DNA of 64,000 nt from Flavobacterium branchiicola (GTDB lineage Bacteria; Bacteroidota; Bacteroidia; Flavobacteriales; Flavobacteriaceae), in contig NZ_JAGYWA010000003.1 in assembly GCF_018383905.1 (NCBI RefSeq), positions 212,931-276,930 on the forward strand. The letters are read 5' to 3'. The notes beneath the pieces were generated by a model. That model was not told where the DNA came from and did not search any database. It saw nothing but the letters and a program-made list of their open reading frames with translations. Positions within the stretch are counted from its first letter, which is position 1. Every line of letters starts with the position of its first letter. Positions 26,286-35,393 of this stretch are shown here, in pieces. The position numbers and the translations under genes were made by a program.

Positions 26286-28622
26286 TTAGCCAACTACATC
26301 TAATTTAGCAAATCGTAGCAACAATTTCTTAATTCCGCCAACTTCAAATTTTATTTCGGCTTTTTTATCAGCGCCAACACCTTCTAAATTTACTACTTCA
26401 CCTTTACCAAAACGTTCATGCATTACCACATTTCCTATTGTTAATTTATTATCAAATAAATTAGGAGCAGCTGCATTAGGATTCGTCCCCGTAACAGGTT
26501 TCAGCTTACGAATATTAAGATCCGGTTTCGGATTATTATCTGTTACATGTTTTGGCGGCGTACTTCCTATTGGTTTTGACAAACGCAATTTAGATTTATC
26601 TATATCTCCAAAAATGTCACCATCAATCGGTGATTTATATCTGTAATTTGTTTCAGCCGGAGTCAGATATTCCAAAAACTGACCATCAATTTCTTCAATA
26701 AAACGCGATGGTTCACTATCTGTCAGTTTTCCCCAACGGTAACGAGATTGCGCATAAGTTAAATATGCCTGATGTTCTGCACGAGTTAAAGCTACATAAA
26801 ATAATCGACGTTCTTCCTCCAATTCACTTCGAGTACTCATACTCATAGCACTCGGAAACAAATCTTCTTCCATACCAACCACAAAAACATGAGGAAACTC
26901 TAATCCTTTAGCTAAGTGAATTGTCATTAATGCAACACGATCTTCATCTGCTGTATCTTTATCTAAATCAGTTGCAAGTGCCACATCTTCCATAAACTCA
27001 GATAATGCTCCTCTTGCTCCGTCAATTTCTTTTTGTCCTTCAGTAAAATCTTTTAAACCATTTAAAAGTTCCTCGATATTCTGAATTTTTGCCATTCCTT
27101 CCGGAGTTGCATCTTTTTTAAGTTCCTGAACTAAACCAGTTTTCTTAGCCACGTAGTCCGTTATGTAAAAAGCATCATGATTTTGATCGATAACCTGAAA
27201 ATTCTGAATCATCGTTACAAAATCATTCAATTTTTGCTTCGTACCGGAATTTAACTTCAAGTCGATTTTATCAATATTCACCATTACTTCCCAAATCGAA
27301 CGTTTATAGTGATTTGCCGCAATGGTAAGCTTTTCAACAGTTGTATCTCCAATTCCACGTGCCGGATAATTAATTACACGTATTAAAGCTTCTTCATCCT
27401 TTGGATTAATTACCAAACGCAAATAGCATAAAACATCTTTAATTTCCTTACGCTGATAGAATGATAATCCACCATAAATTCGATACGGAATATCGCGTTT
27501 TCTCAAAGCATCCTCCATGGCACGTGACTGTGCATTGGTACGGTATAAAATCGCAAAAGAACCATTATGCAATTGATTTTGCATTTTTTGCTCAAAAATG
27601 GTACTGGCTACAAAACGTCCTTCTTCAGCATCAGTCAAACTTCGGTGAACTTTAATCCTTGGTCCAAAATCATTTGCTGTCCAAACCACTTTATCCAGTT
27701 TGGTTTTGTTATGCTCCATCACTGTATTTGCTGCTTCCACGATATTTCGCGTCGAACGGTAATTCTGCTCCAAACGAAACATTATTACACCCTCATAATC
27801 CTTCTGGAAATTCAAAATATTATTAATATTCGCTCCACGGAATGCATAAATACTCTGCGCATCATCTCCAACCACACAAATATTCTGAAATTTATCAGAT
27901 AAAGCTCTTACAATCAAATACTGAGAGTGATTCGTATCCTGATACTCATCAACCAGAATATAACGGAAACGATTTTGGTATTTTGCCAAAACTTCCGGAA
28001 AACGAGTCAGCAATTCATTGGTTTTCAATAGTAAATCATCAAAATCCATCGCACCGGCTTTAAAACAACGCTCTACATATTGCTGATAAATTTCACCCAA
28101 TCTTGGTCTTTTTGCCATTGCATCGGCTTCAACCAATTCAGGGTTATTAAAATAGGCTTTTACGGTAATCAAGCTATTCTTATAACTAGATATACGCCCT
28201 AAAATCTGTTTTGGTTTGTAAATATCACGATCCAGCTGCATTTCTTTAATAATCGAAGAAATCAATCGCGCCGAATCCTGAGAATCATAAATAGTAAAGT
28301 TGGATGGATATCCTAAATGATCTGATTCTGCACGAAGTATACGCGCAAAAATCGAGTGAAAAGTTCCCATCCAAAGATTTTTCGCTTCAGATGCACCTAC
28401 AATATCCGAAATCCTGTGTTTCATTTCACGCGCTGCCTTATTGGTAAAAGTCAGCGACAAAATATTAAAAGCATCAATTCCCTGAGCCATTAAGTAGGCA
28501 ATTCTAATCGTTAAAACACGAGTTTTTCCCGAACCTGCACCAGCAATAATAATCATTGGCCCGTCTTTCTTTAAAACAGGCGCTCTCTGCGCTTCGTTGA
28601 GCTGGTCAATATATTTCTGCAT
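26286..28622 (-). CDS. UvrD/PcrA-type superfamily 1A DNA helicase
   Basis: A 778-residue 3'-5' DNA helicase. All SF1A motifs are visible: GAGSGKTRVLTIRI (Walker A), LSLTFTNKAAREMKHRI (Ia), DEYQDTNHSQY (II), GDDAQSIYAFRGA (III), EQNYRST (IV), LMTIHLAKGLEFPHVFVVG (V) and VALTRAEHQAYLTYA (VI). The C-terminal ~120 residues contain a proline- and asparagine-rich linker and end with a tudor-like VVMHERFGKGEVVNLEG domain, as in PcrA/UvrD where it contacts RNA polymerase. Length is slightly above PcrA. It probably serves nucleotide excision and transcription-coupled repair. A TATTTTTG promoter element lies 21 bases upstream. Confidence 0.93.
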   Translation of the reverse strand: MQKYIDQLNEAQRAPVLKKDGPMIIIAGAGSGKTRVLTIRIAYLMAQGIDAFNILSLTFTNKAAREMKHRISDIVGASEAKNLWMGTFHSIFARILRAESDHLGYPSNFTIYDSQDSARLISSIIKEMQLDRDIYKPKQILGRISSYKNSLITVKAYFNNPELVEADAMAKRPRLGEIYQQYVERCFKAGAMDFDDLLLKTNELLTRFPEVLAKYQNRFRYILVDEYQDTNHSQYLIVRALSDKFQNICVVGDDAQSIYAFRGANINNILNFQKDYEGVIMFRLEQNYRSTRNIVEAANTVMEHNKTKLDKVVWTANDFGPRIKVHRSLTDAEEGRFVASTIFEQKMQNQLHNGSFAILYRTNAQSRAMEDALRKRDIPYRIYGGLSFYQRKEIKDVLCYLRLVINPKDEEALIRVINYPARGIGDTTVEKLTIAANHYKRSIWEVMVNIDKIDLKLNSGTKQKLNDFVTMIQNFQVIDQNHDAFYITDYVAKKTGLVQELKKDATPEGMAKIQNIEELLNGLKDFTEGQKEIDGARGALSEFMEDVALATDLDKDTADEDRVALMTIHLAKGLEFPHVFVVGMEEDLFPSAMSMSTRSELEEERRLFYVALTRAEHQAYLTYAQSRYRWGKLTDSEPSRFIEEIDGQFLEYLTPAETNYRYKSPIDGDIFGDIDKSKLRLSKPIGSTPPKHVTDNNPKPDLNIRKLKPVTGTNPNAAAPNLFDNKLTIGNVVMHERFGKGEVVNLEGVGADKKAEIKFEVGGIKKLLLRFAKLDVVG

Positions 28623-28642
28623 GTAATTTATCTCCTTTTATG

Positions 28643-28650
28643 CAAAAATA
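28643..28650 (-). promoter_or_regulatory. Promoter -7 element of the helicase gene
   Basis: The minus strand reads TATTTTTG (TAnnTTTG), 21 bases before the ATG at 28622. Confidence 0.45.
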
Positions 28651-28670
28651 AGAATTAAAGAATTAATAAG

Positions 28671-28708
28671 CTACTAAGGTTCTGAGATTCTAAGGGGCTA
28701 AGTTTTTT
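28671..28708. repeat. CTAAGG-type repeat, left copy
   Basis: Tandem variants of CTAAGGTTCTGAGATTCTAA. The reverse complement of its core (AAGGTTCTGAG, AGGGGCTAA) occurs at 29097-29138, so the whole 28671-29138 spacer is framed by inverted repeats. Confidence 0.65.
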
Positions 28709-28898
28709 GTTTTACTTAAAGCCAAACAAAGGGCATTTTTTCTGGCATGAGTTCCCGCTTTCGGCTATATCTCTCCGCTTCACTGCGAGGATATCGCCTC
28801 TATCGGGGCTAAAGACAAACAATTGGCATTACTTTATATACTAAAAAAATCAAAGTTAACAAGTTGGGTAAAATTGAGCTTTATTTAATTCTAACATC

Positions 28899-28971
28899 GT
28901 AGAGGCGCACCGCAGTGCGTCTAACATATTGAGGATATTCGTTGCGGAGACGCACTGCAGTGCGCCTCTAC
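28899..28971. repeat. GC-rich foldback with 24-bp arms
   Basis: Arms 28899-28922 and 28948-28971 are reverse complements with one mismatch. The outer end is GTAGAGGCGCAC, and the right arm contains CGCACTGCAGTGCG, itself a palindrome. It stands out from its AT-rich surroundings and resembles mobile palindromic elements. Confidence 0.75.
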
Positions 28972-29067
28972 AGAATATTTGTCATCTTCACTTTTTTCAA
29001 ATACTTGAATCAAATCTTCTTTATAAAAATCATCAATTTCCACTAGTATCTTTATCACTTCATCCAT
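28921..29067 (-). pseudogene. Small frame whose 3' end lies in a foldback repeat
   Basis: A 48-codon frame, ATG at 29067 and TAG at 28921-28923. The first ~31 residues (starting MDEVIKILVEIDDFYKED) look like real coding sequence: acidic, helical, with sensible amino-acid use. The rest (VEAHCSASPQ and on) is translated from the right arm and spacer of the 28899-28971 element. This suggests a small gene cut by insertion of the repeat, or a young gene that has captured it. No homolog recognised. Confidence 0.3.
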
Positions 29068-29096
29068 TATTATAGCCAATCAATTTAATTAAAAGC

Positions 29097-29138
29097 AAAA
29101 AAAACTTAGCCCCTCAGAACCTTAGCAACTTAGTACCT
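29097..29138. repeat. CTAAGG-type repeat, right copy (inverted)
   Basis: Contains TTAGCCCCTCAGAACCTTAG and related units, inverse to the copy at 28671-28708. It directly abuts the stop codon of the TSUP gene. Confidence 0.6.
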
Positions 29139-29906
29139 TTATTTAAAAAACACATCATAAGCAAATCGAATCAACGTTCCGACAACTACAACCAAAAAGA
29201 AAATTCTAATAAAACCATTTCCTTTATTGATTGCCAGTTTTGCGCCCAGCCAACCGCCAAGACCATTACTGATTGCCATAGGAATTGCGATTGTCCAAAT
29301 GATTTTTCCTTTTATCATAAACAGACAAATCGAACCAAAGTTAGTCGCCAGATTGACCATTTTAGCATTCGCGGAAGCGTGTAAAAAATCAAAACCCAAA
29401 AGAGCTATAAAAGCTACAACAAAAAAACTTCCGGTTCCGGGACCAATAAATCCGTCGTAAAAACCAACTATTACACTAATAACTACAGCATAAATTATTT
29501 GTGTCGTTGCTGAATGATCTTTGGCAACATGTTGTCCGAAGTTTTTCTTTGCGTAAGTATAAATGAATAATAAAGACAAGACTACCAACAAAAGTGGTTT
29601 CATAAAATCGTTACTCACCATTGTTAGAATTGTCGAGCCTAAAAATGCAGAAGGAACCGCCAGACACATCATAATTAATAGCAATTTCCATTCTATAACC
29701 ACTTTCTTTAAATACTGAAAAGCAGCAAAAGAAGTTCCTGAAAAAGCGGGGATTTTAAGTGTCCCGATGACGGTTGAGACTGGTAAATTTGGAAGTAAAA
29801 TCAATCCCATTGGCGTCTGGATTAATCCGCCGCCACCAACGATTGCATCAATAAATCCTGCGGCAAAAGCAGCTAAACAAAGAAATATAATTATATAAGA
29901 ATCCAT
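29139..29906 (-). CDS. TSUP/TauE-SafE family membrane transporter
   Basis: A 255-residue inner-membrane protein with about eight hydrophobic segments. The family motif is in the first loop (AAGFIDAIVGGGGLIQTP), and the half-repeat recurs at GFYDGFIGPGTGSFFVVAF. The C-terminus has NGLGGWLGAKLAI. TSUP proteins export sulfite, sulfoacetate or other small organosulfur anions; the substrate here cannot be read. The gene stands alone between repeats, with a TACTTTTG promoter element 36 bases upstream. Confidence 0.88.
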   Translation of the reverse strand: MDSYIIIFLCLAAFAAGFIDAIVGGGGLIQTPMGLILLPNLPVSTVIGTLKIPAFSGTSFAAFQYLKKVVIEWKLLLIMMCLAVPSAFLGSTILTMVSNDFMKPLLLVVLSLLFIYTYAKKNFGQHVAKDHSATTQIIYAVVISVIVGFYDGFIGPGTGSFFVVAFIALLGFDFLHASANAKMVNLATNFGSICLFMIKGKIIWTIAIPMAISNGLGGWLGAKLAINKGNGFIRIFFLVVVVGTLIRFAYDVFFK

Positions 29907-29942
29907 TAAAAATATGTTTCAGTAGGTTTAAAAAACTAGTTG

Positions 29943-29950
29943 CAAAAGTA
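29943..29950 (-). promoter_or_regulatory. Promoter -7 element of the TSUP gene
   Basis: The minus strand reads TACTTTTG (TAnnTTTG). A TTG about 22 bases further upstream (29973-29975) could be the -33 box. Confidence 0.5.
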
Positions 29951-30006
29951 AGGCTTCCGTTTTGTTTATTACCAAAAATTTAAAGTGGATTTCTCCTCAA
30001 AAAGTA

Positions 30007-30014
30007 TATTTTTG
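30007..30014 (+). promoter_or_regulatory. Promoter -7 element deciding the start of the 30033 gene
   Basis: TATTTTTG matches TAnnTTTG. It lies downstream of the in-frame ATG at 29985, so translation must start at 30033. Confidence 0.55.
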
Positions 30015-30032
30015 CTAAAAAATTTAACCCAA

Positions 30033-30557
30033 ATGGATTTTACAAGAATTATAGAATTAGCCAGTTATACTTTACCTGCAATTGTAACAGGCTTTGTTGC
30101 TTACAGTTTTTTTGAACTGCATATCAAAAACAACGATAAAAAACGTGCATTTTTATTAAGTAGAGAATATCAAAAACAATCTTTGCCAATACGTTTACAA
30201 GCTTATGAGCGTATGACGTTGTTTTTGGAACGTATTAATCTAACTAAATTACTAATTAGAATCGCACCGATTTCTCAGGACAAACACGATTATGAGAATT
30301 TTGTAATTGATCAGATTGAACAAGAATTTGAACACAATCTTACACAGCAAATTTATATGTCTGATGAATGCTGGACAATCATCACGACAGCAAAAAATTC
30401 AACCATTCAAATGATTCGCAAAGCTGCTATGAGCGACAGAGTTGACAGCGCTGATAAACTACGTGAAGTAATCTTAAATGATTTATTAGAAAAACAATCA
30501 CCAAGCAATGCTGCTTTAGGTTATATCAAAAACGAAGTTGCAGAACTTTGGGATTAA
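30033..30557 (+). CDS. Membrane-anchored protein of unknown function
   Basis: A 174-residue protein starting MDFTRIIELASYTLPAIVTGFVAYSFFELHIKN. One N-terminal membrane helix (about 8-27) is followed by a helical cytoplasmic domain. Recognisable conserved-looking stretches are LPIRLQAYERMTLFLERINLTKLLIRIAP and SDECWTIITTAKNSTIQMIRKAA. I believe it belongs to a Bacteroidota-only family without assigned function. The shorter start is chosen because a -7 promoter element lies between the two candidate ATGs. It is divergent from the TSUP gene. Confidence 0.75.
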   Translation: MDFTRIIELASYTLPAIVTGFVAYSFFELHIKNNDKKRAFLLSREYQKQSLPIRLQAYERMTLFLERINLTKLLIRIAPISQDKHDYENFVIDQIEQEFEHNLTQQIYMSDECWTIITTAKNSTIQMIRKAAMSDRVDSADKLREVILNDLLEKQSPSNAALGYIKNEVAELWD

Positions 30558-30570
30558 TATTTTAGAATTC

Positions 30571-30618
30571 AGATTTTAGATTTTAGATTATTGGACAGCA
30601 ATCTAAAATCTAAAATCA
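30571..30618. repeat. ATTTTAGATT foldback repeat
   Basis: AGATTTTAGATTTTAGATT on the left faces AATCTAAAATCTAAAAT on the right. Related AATCTAAAATC units recur at 36902-36920 and 43190-43262. Confidence 0.55.
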
Positions 30619-30629
30619 ACAATTTAAAA

Positions 30630-31529
30630 TTATCGGTTATCACTCATAACCTCTGACTTATTCTGCGCGTATTCATACCCTTGCTCCCACCATTCTTTCA
30701 TCACTTCTTTATTAAAAATAAGCGCATTATCAGTCAGTTTTGTTGGGGTGTAATATAAATTAAGTTTTACATTCTTATTATTTGCCATCAATTTTCCTAT
30801 AGCAATATCATGTTTTTCTACCTGATCTAAGGCAATGCGGAACAAATCAATCATTAGCGAAAACGGATTTTTTCCAATAACTGTTTTGTCCATATTAACC
30901 TCAGTTTCTAAAATAATCACATCAATTTCGGTTGCGCCACGATTAATCGCTTCACGAATCGGAACCAAACTCGAGAATCCGCCATCACCATATTCATAAT
31001 TATCTTTTTCCACCAAACTCATAAACGGAACATAATTGCTGGAAATCCAGGACCACTCTATAAATTCTTCGTAACTACAATCTTTTACTGATTTGTATTC
31101 TGATTCATTTTTGGTGAAATTAGTTACGGTAATAATTACATCGGTTTTCAGCTTTTTAAGCTTATTAAAGTCCGATAATGAAAAATTATTTCGAATGTAT
31201 TTTTTCAAACCTTTACTCTCGCCAAAAGTTCTTTTTCCTTTAAAAAACTGACGCAAAACATTGAAGTGATTTATCGTTACAATATCAACTCCTTCTTTAT
31301 TTTTTACCACAAACGGACAAATATTAAAAATACTTGCCATAGTAACATTAGTATAAACCGAATGTATTTTTTTAATATGCCCTAAAGCTAAATGCGGAAT
31401 TAATAAACTTCCTGTAGAAGTCCCTAAAAACAAATCATATTCATGATTCTTCTCTTCGATTAAATACTGTGCAACTCCGCCGGCAAATGCGCCTTTACTC
31501 CCGCCGCCAGAAATAACTAATGCTCTCAT
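30630..31529 (-). CDS. Patatin-like phospholipase
   Basis: A 299-residue serine hydrolase of the patatin family. The oxyanion-hole motif GGGSKGAFAGG is at residues 8-18, the nucleophile elbow is GTSTG (about 37-41), and the catalytic Asp is in YGDGGFSSLVP. The Ser-Asp dyad is therefore complete. There is no signal peptide, so it is cytoplasmic or membrane-associated, unlike the larger type V-like patatin-OMP proteins common in Bacteroidota. Its lipid substrate is unknown. It is convergent with the 30033 gene across a foldback repeat. Confidence 0.9.
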   Translation of the reverse strand: MRALVISGGGSKGAFAGGVAQYLIEEKNHEYDLFLGTSTGSLLIPHLALGHIKKIHSVYTNVTMASIFNICPFVVKNKEGVDIVTINHFNVLRQFFKGKRTFGESKGLKKYIRNNFSLSDFNKLKKLKTDVIITVTNFTKNESEYKSVKDCSYEEFIEWSWISSNYVPFMSLVEKDNYEYGDGGFSSLVPIREAINRGATEIDVIILETEVNMDKTVIGKNPFSLMIDLFRIALDQVEKHDIAIGKLMANNKNVKLNLYYTPTKLTDNALIFNKEVMKEWWEQGYEYAQNKSEVMSDNR

Positions 31530-31570
31530 ATGTGGTATTGTAGGTTTATTTTTTTTAAGATTTGGTAGTT

Positions 31571-31698
31571 GAAAGAGACTTGAAAGAAAAAAGAGTCAAG
31601 AAGCAAGACTATACATAATATTTTTTCAGTCTTTCTTCTTGCTTCTATCTTCTTTCTTCTTTCTTCTTGTCTCTATATTCTATCCTCTTTCATCTCTT
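31571..31698. repeat. TTCTTTCTTC low-complexity foldback
   Basis: AAGAAGCAAGACT on the left faces AGTCTTTCTTCTTGCTTCT on the right, followed by a long pyrimidine run of CTTCTTTCTTC units ending at the M1 stop. A similar pyrimidine run lies between leuB and leuA (13700-13735). Confidence 0.5.
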
Positions 31699-31699
31699 C

Positions 31700-33760
31700 T
31701 CATTCTTTCAATAATCGGTTCAGCTGAAACTGCTCATCGGAGGTCAAATTAGGCAAAATTCTTTCAAACGAAGCACGCATTTCCGGATTTTTTAATAACA
31801 ATCTGACTGTATCTCTTCCAAACTTTGAAAATTGCCACATGTGATGAGTTGTAGCGGCAACTAAATTACTCAAAACCTGATCGTTGATAATTTTAAAAGC
31901 GATTAGTTTCTCTAAAGCATTTTGACGTGTTGTTGCTTCATATTTTGTAGAAGAAAAAGCAATTAATTCGTTTACCAATTCATCAGGATTATCAGTGTAA
32001 TTTGTTGTAGATAAGGCTAACGAAAGCCATAATGTACGAAGATTATAATCATTAAAACCTATCCAGTTTTTCGATTTATTTAGATATTCTGTGCGACGAT
32101 CAGGAAAATTTCTCCATAACCAATACAAAGCAACTTCCTGGGTTTGGTATGATTTATCGTCTAATAAAGTTTCGTATTCCGTTCTAAAATCTTCTGGAAT
32201 TTTGGTTAACGTTTCTGCAACAGTCTGGCGAATCTGAACATCATTGCTTTTCATTGCCAGAAGCAATAATTCTTTTTTTGCTTCGTATTTTTCATTTTCT
32301 AACTGATCAATAATCACTTCTTTTACAGTATGATAAACATCCGAATTTAAAGTTTTAATAAAGAATTCCCTTTTCTCTGCCAAAGGTGTCTTTTTCAATT
32401 TATCAACTTCCAATCGAACCTGAATCGATTTGTTTTTGCTTAGCAAAGCATTTGCTGTCGACGTATCAAAAACAGTAGATTCCAGCCAGGTTTTTTGAAA
32501 TTTATCCAAATCAAAACTGGAAACTTTTTTTATCTCGTCAAAGAAATTTTGTGTATTTACATTTTGGTAAGCGTACTTTTTTAAATAGCTTTTTATGGCT
32601 TTTTTAAACGCTTTATCGCCAATCGATTCATGTAAAACAAAAAGCGTCCATGCTCCTTTTTCGTAAAAAGTAAGCGAACTTGCCTTTGGATTTAAAACAG
32701 GAATTGAATCTGTTCTCGAAGCAAATTTAATTTGCTGTGCCGTATCATAAAGTTTAGAGTAAAAATAATCATCTCCAAATATATCGCGCTCAGCCAAGGC
32801 TGCAAAATAAGTTGCAAATCCTTCCTGAAGCCAGTGGTGCTTGCTGCTTTCTGCCGTAATTAAATCCCCAAACCAATGGTGTGCTAATTCGTGCGCATCT
32901 ACATTGGTATAATTTCGATCGGTAAAACCAGTTGAATCAACTACATATCGTGTTGCCAAAAGCGTAGAAGTTGTATTTTCCATTCCGGCATACAAAAAAT
33001 CACGAACCGGAATTTGTCGGTATATTTCCCATGGATATTTAACGCCAATTTCCTTTTCTAAAAAATCGAAAATACGTTTTGAATAACGAAATGTTGGTTC
33101 AAAACGTGCTAAATCTTTGTTTTCTAAATAATATTCCAGCGGAATATTGGATTTAGCTTTCGACTCTTTTTTATCATACTTACCCACGGCAAGCATTAAT
33201 AAATAAGAGCTCATTGGTTTTTCCATTTCGTATTGCCATTGCAATAAATCGCCTTTTGTATTTTTTTCTTTTAAAATGCCGTTTGAAATAACCTGATAAT
33301 CTTTATCGTACGAGATCCCCAAACTAAAAATTACTTTTTCGTTTACATCATCAAAACTCGGAAACCAATTGCTGGTGTATCTTCCCTGCCCTTGCGTCCA
33401 AATCTGAACTTCTTTATTTTCAATATCTATAAAATACAAAGCCTGTTTGGGTTTTGCCGTATATTCAAAAGTCAAATGATTTTCTCCTTTCTGAAAATTG
33501 CCCATAATTTGTAATTGTTTACCGGAATTTACAAATACAACGTCTTTGTTATCGACTTGTACCTTAGAAAATTCCATGTTTTTAGCATCGATTTTTATAG
33601 TATCAATCGGTTGTAAAACTGCGAAAGTATAATTGACAGAACCTGAAACTGTTTTTTCTTTTGGATTTAAAGATAACTGTGCAGAAACCGTTTTAAAATC
33701 AACATATTTGGTTTGCTGTGCAAAGAGTAATGAGGTGAATAATAGAAAAATATATTTCAT
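31700..33760 (-). CDS. Secreted M1-family aminopeptidase
   Basis: A 686-residue zinc aminopeptidase. The signal peptide is short (MKYIFLLFTSLLFAQQ). The N-terminal saddle domain is followed by the GMENTTSTLLATRYV exopeptidase motif. The zinc site HELAHHWFGD has the third ligand in WLQEGFATYF, with the expected spacing of about 18 residues. The C-terminal part, from about 480 on, is a HEAT-like helical domain (ELLLLAMKSNDVQIRQTVAETL). It differs in architecture from the shorter M1 protein at 16956. Likely periplasmic. TAACTTTG lies 26 bases upstream of the ATG. Confidence 0.92.
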   Translation of the reverse strand: MKYIFLLFTSLLFAQQTKYVDFKTVSAQLSLNPKEKTVSGSVNYTFAVLQPIDTIKIDAKNMEFSKVQVDNKDVVFVNSGKQLQIMGNFQKGENHLTFEYTAKPKQALYFIDIENKEVQIWTQGQGRYTSNWFPSFDDVNEKVIFSLGISYDKDYQVISNGILKEKNTKGDLLQWQYEMEKPMSSYLLMLAVGKYDKKESKAKSNIPLEYYLENKDLARFEPTFRYSKRIFDFLEKEIGVKYPWEIYRQIPVRDFLYAGMENTTSTLLATRYVVDSTGFTDRNYTNVDAHELAHHWFGDLITAESSKHHWLQEGFATYFAALAERDIFGDDYFYSKLYDTAQQIKFASRTDSIPVLNPKASSLTFYEKGAWTLFVLHESIGDKAFKKAIKSYLKKYAYQNVNTQNFFDEIKKVSSFDLDKFQKTWLESTVFDTSTANALLSKNKSIQVRLEVDKLKKTPLAEKREFFIKTLNSDVYHTVKEVIIDQLENEKYEAKKELLLLAMKSNDVQIRQTVAETLTKIPEDFRTEYETLLDDKSYQTQEVALYWLWRNFPDRRTEYLNKSKNWIGFNDYNLRTLWLSLALSTTNYTDNPDELVNELIAFSSTKYEATTRQNALEKLIAFKIINDQVLSNLVAATTHHMWQFSKFGRDTVRLLLKNPEMRASFERILPNLTSDEQFQLNRLLKE

Positions 33761-33785
33761 TGAATAAAAATTTGTGGCAAAATCC

Positions 33786-33793
33786 CAAAGTTA
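33786..33793 (-). promoter_or_regulatory. Promoter -7 element of the M1 aminopeptidase gene
   Basis: The minus strand reads TAACTTTG (TAnnTTTG), 26 bases before the ATG at 33760. Confidence 0.45.
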
Positions 33794-33854
33794 CAAAGGT
33801 TTGACCAACAAATAGAATGAAATTTGTAAGTTTACCCTATAAAACAAATAAAAC

Positions 33855-34598
33855 GTGCCAACACCTATAAAAGCCTTATTTAACTGGAGCAGCGGAAAAG
33901 ATTCTGCGCTTGCTTTATATAAAATTCTGCAAAATCCTGAATATAAAATTGATTGTTTACTAACGAGCGTTAACCAACAATTTCAAAGAATCTCGATGCA
34001 TGGCGTGCGGGTTGAATTACTGGAAGCGCAGGCAAAAAGTATCGGAATACCTCTAAAAATCTTAGAAGTTCCGGAAATGCCAACAATGGAGGTTTACGAA
34101 GATGTAATGACCAAAACCTTGTCAGGTCTTAAAGACCAAGGTATTACACATTCGGTATTTGGCGATATTTTTCTGGAAGATTTACGCAAATATCGTGAAG
34201 ATCAATTGGCCAAATTAGGATTTAAAGGAGTTTTTCCTATCTGGAAAATTCCAACCAAAGATTTAATTCAGGAGTTTATTTCGCTTGGATTTAAAACTAT
34301 TGTGGTTTGTGTCAACGAACGCTATTTAGACAAAAGTTTTGTAGGCCGAATTATCGATCAGGATTTTATTAATGATTTGCCGGATAATGTAGATGTTTGC
34401 GGAGAAAACGGAGAATTTCACACTTTTGCTTTTGATGGTCCACTATTCTCTGAACCTATAAATTTCGAAATTGGAGAAATAGTATATCGCAAATACGAAG
34501 CTCCAAAAAATCAGGATTCATCAAACACGGCTTGTGACACTAATACTTCTGATGCTTTTGACTATGGTTTCTGGTATTGTGATCTGATTCAAAAATAA
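33855..34598 (+). CDS. Dph6-like ATP pyrophosphatase (adenine nucleotide alpha hydrolase)
   Basis: A 247-residue PP-loop protein. The ATP-binding motif is FNWSSGKDSALALY (SGGxDS type), and the Dph6-like middle has LLTSVNQQFQRISMHGV. VFGDIFLEDLRKYREDQLAKLG and CGENGEFHTFAFDGPLF are the family signatures. In eukaryotes and archaea the homolog amidates diphthine on EF-2. Bacteria lack diphthamide, so the bacterial substrate is unknown. Translation starts at GTG (33855); no ATG precedes the motif. The next gene begins 5 bases after its stop. Confidence 0.88.
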   Translation: MPTPIKALFNWSSGKDSALALYKILQNPEYKIDCLLTSVNQQFQRISMHGVRVELLEAQAKSIGIPLKILEVPEMPTMEVYEDVMTKTLSGLKDQGITHSVFGDIFLEDLRKYREDQLAKLGFKGVFPIWKIPTKDLIQEFISLGFKTIVVCVNERYLDKSFVGRIIDQDFINDLPDNVDVCGENGEFHTFAFDGPLFSEPINFEIGEIVYRKYEAPKNQDSSNTACDTNTSDAFDYGFWYCDLIQK

Positions 34599-34603
34599 TT
34601 CAA

Positions 34604-34996
34604 ATGCACTATAAAAAACTGCTCTCTATAATTATTGTACTTTTTATCTCTTTCTCTTTGCAAAGCTGCCTTGTCAGCAGATGTAAAAGACCTCAGATTG
34701 TAGGTTACATTTATGATGCAGATTCCAAAATGCCAATTGAAAACTGTAAAGTAGGTGAAGTTTTAAGTCAACAAAATGGCTATTTTTTATTGACTGAAAA
34801 ACGTTATCATCAATTTACTTTTTTTGGTTATGAGGCACCTCCATTATCTGTTTTTGAAGTAATCGAAAAAGAAGGTTATCAATCGCAGCAAATTCAGCTT
34901 ATGAATACATATGGCGGCGGCACAAAGAAAGGAGCGTTACATAATGCGGATACCTTATACCTAAAAAAAGTGTCTAATAAAATTGAGATTAAGTAG
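34604..34996 (+). CDS. Small lipoprotein with carboxypeptidase-regulatory-like fold
   Basis: A 130-residue protein starting MHYKKLLSIIIVLFISFSLQSC, a lipoprotein signal with Cys at 22. The mature part begins RPQIVGYIYDADSKMPIENCKVG, which resembles the beta-sandwich carboxypeptidase regulatory domain. It ends GALHNADTLYLKK. No catalytic residues are apparent. It follows the Dph6-like gene by 5 bases, so they are cotranscribed, though no functional link is obvious. Its 3' end overlaps the convergent 34989-35393 gene by 8 bases. Confidence 0.7.
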   Translation: MHYKKLLSIIIVLFISFSLQSCLVSRCKRPQIVGYIYDADSKMPIENCKVGEVLSQQNGYFLLTEKRYHQFTFFGYEAPPLSVFEVIEKEGYQSQQIQLMNTYGGGTKKGALHNADTLYLKKVSNKIEIK

Positions 34997-35393
34997 ACAT
35001 ATCACTCCAGGTTTTAAGCTCCCAAATGTTATTTTTTAATTCAAAGATATAATCGATATAAATTCCGTTGTCAATACCACGAAGCTGAATCACAGCTTTG
35101 CTTTTATGTAAAATCACTTTTTGTGTATAATCAATTTTACTGGCTTTTTTGTTGAGATGCAAAACGCTGTATTTTTCCTTTGATACAGTAAAATTTTCTA
35201 ACTCCAAATCATCATTATTTTGTTTTACATTTAATGGAAAAATTACTCTGCTAAGCTGGAATTTTGAATCTGAATTGAACTTATTAAAGAAAGAATTGAA
35301 ATCCTCTTTTGTAGTATCTGAATTTTGTGCTAAAGCCGCAGAACCAAAAAGCATTACAAAAGCAAAAAACATAAAAAATAAATTCTTTTTCAT
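34989..35393 (-). CDS. Secreted protein, possibly DUF4348-like
   Basis: A 134-residue protein with a signal peptide (MKKNLFFMFFAFVMLFGSAALAQ). The mature domain opens EDFNSFFNKFNSDSKFQLSRVIFPL and closes YIFELKNNIWELKTWSD. This is the shape of DUF4348 proteins of Bacteroidota (tentative). Its ATG overlaps the stop codon of the upstream DUF1697 gene in a TAATG arrangement, so translation is probably coupled. Function unknown. Confidence 0.72.
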   Translation of the reverse strand: MKKNLFFMFFAFVMLFGSAALAQNSDTTKEDFNSFFNKFNSDSKFQLSRVIFPLNVKQNNDDLELENFTVSKEKYSVLHLNKKASKIDYTQKVILHKSKAVIQLRGIDNGIYIDYIFELKNNIWELKTWSDMST

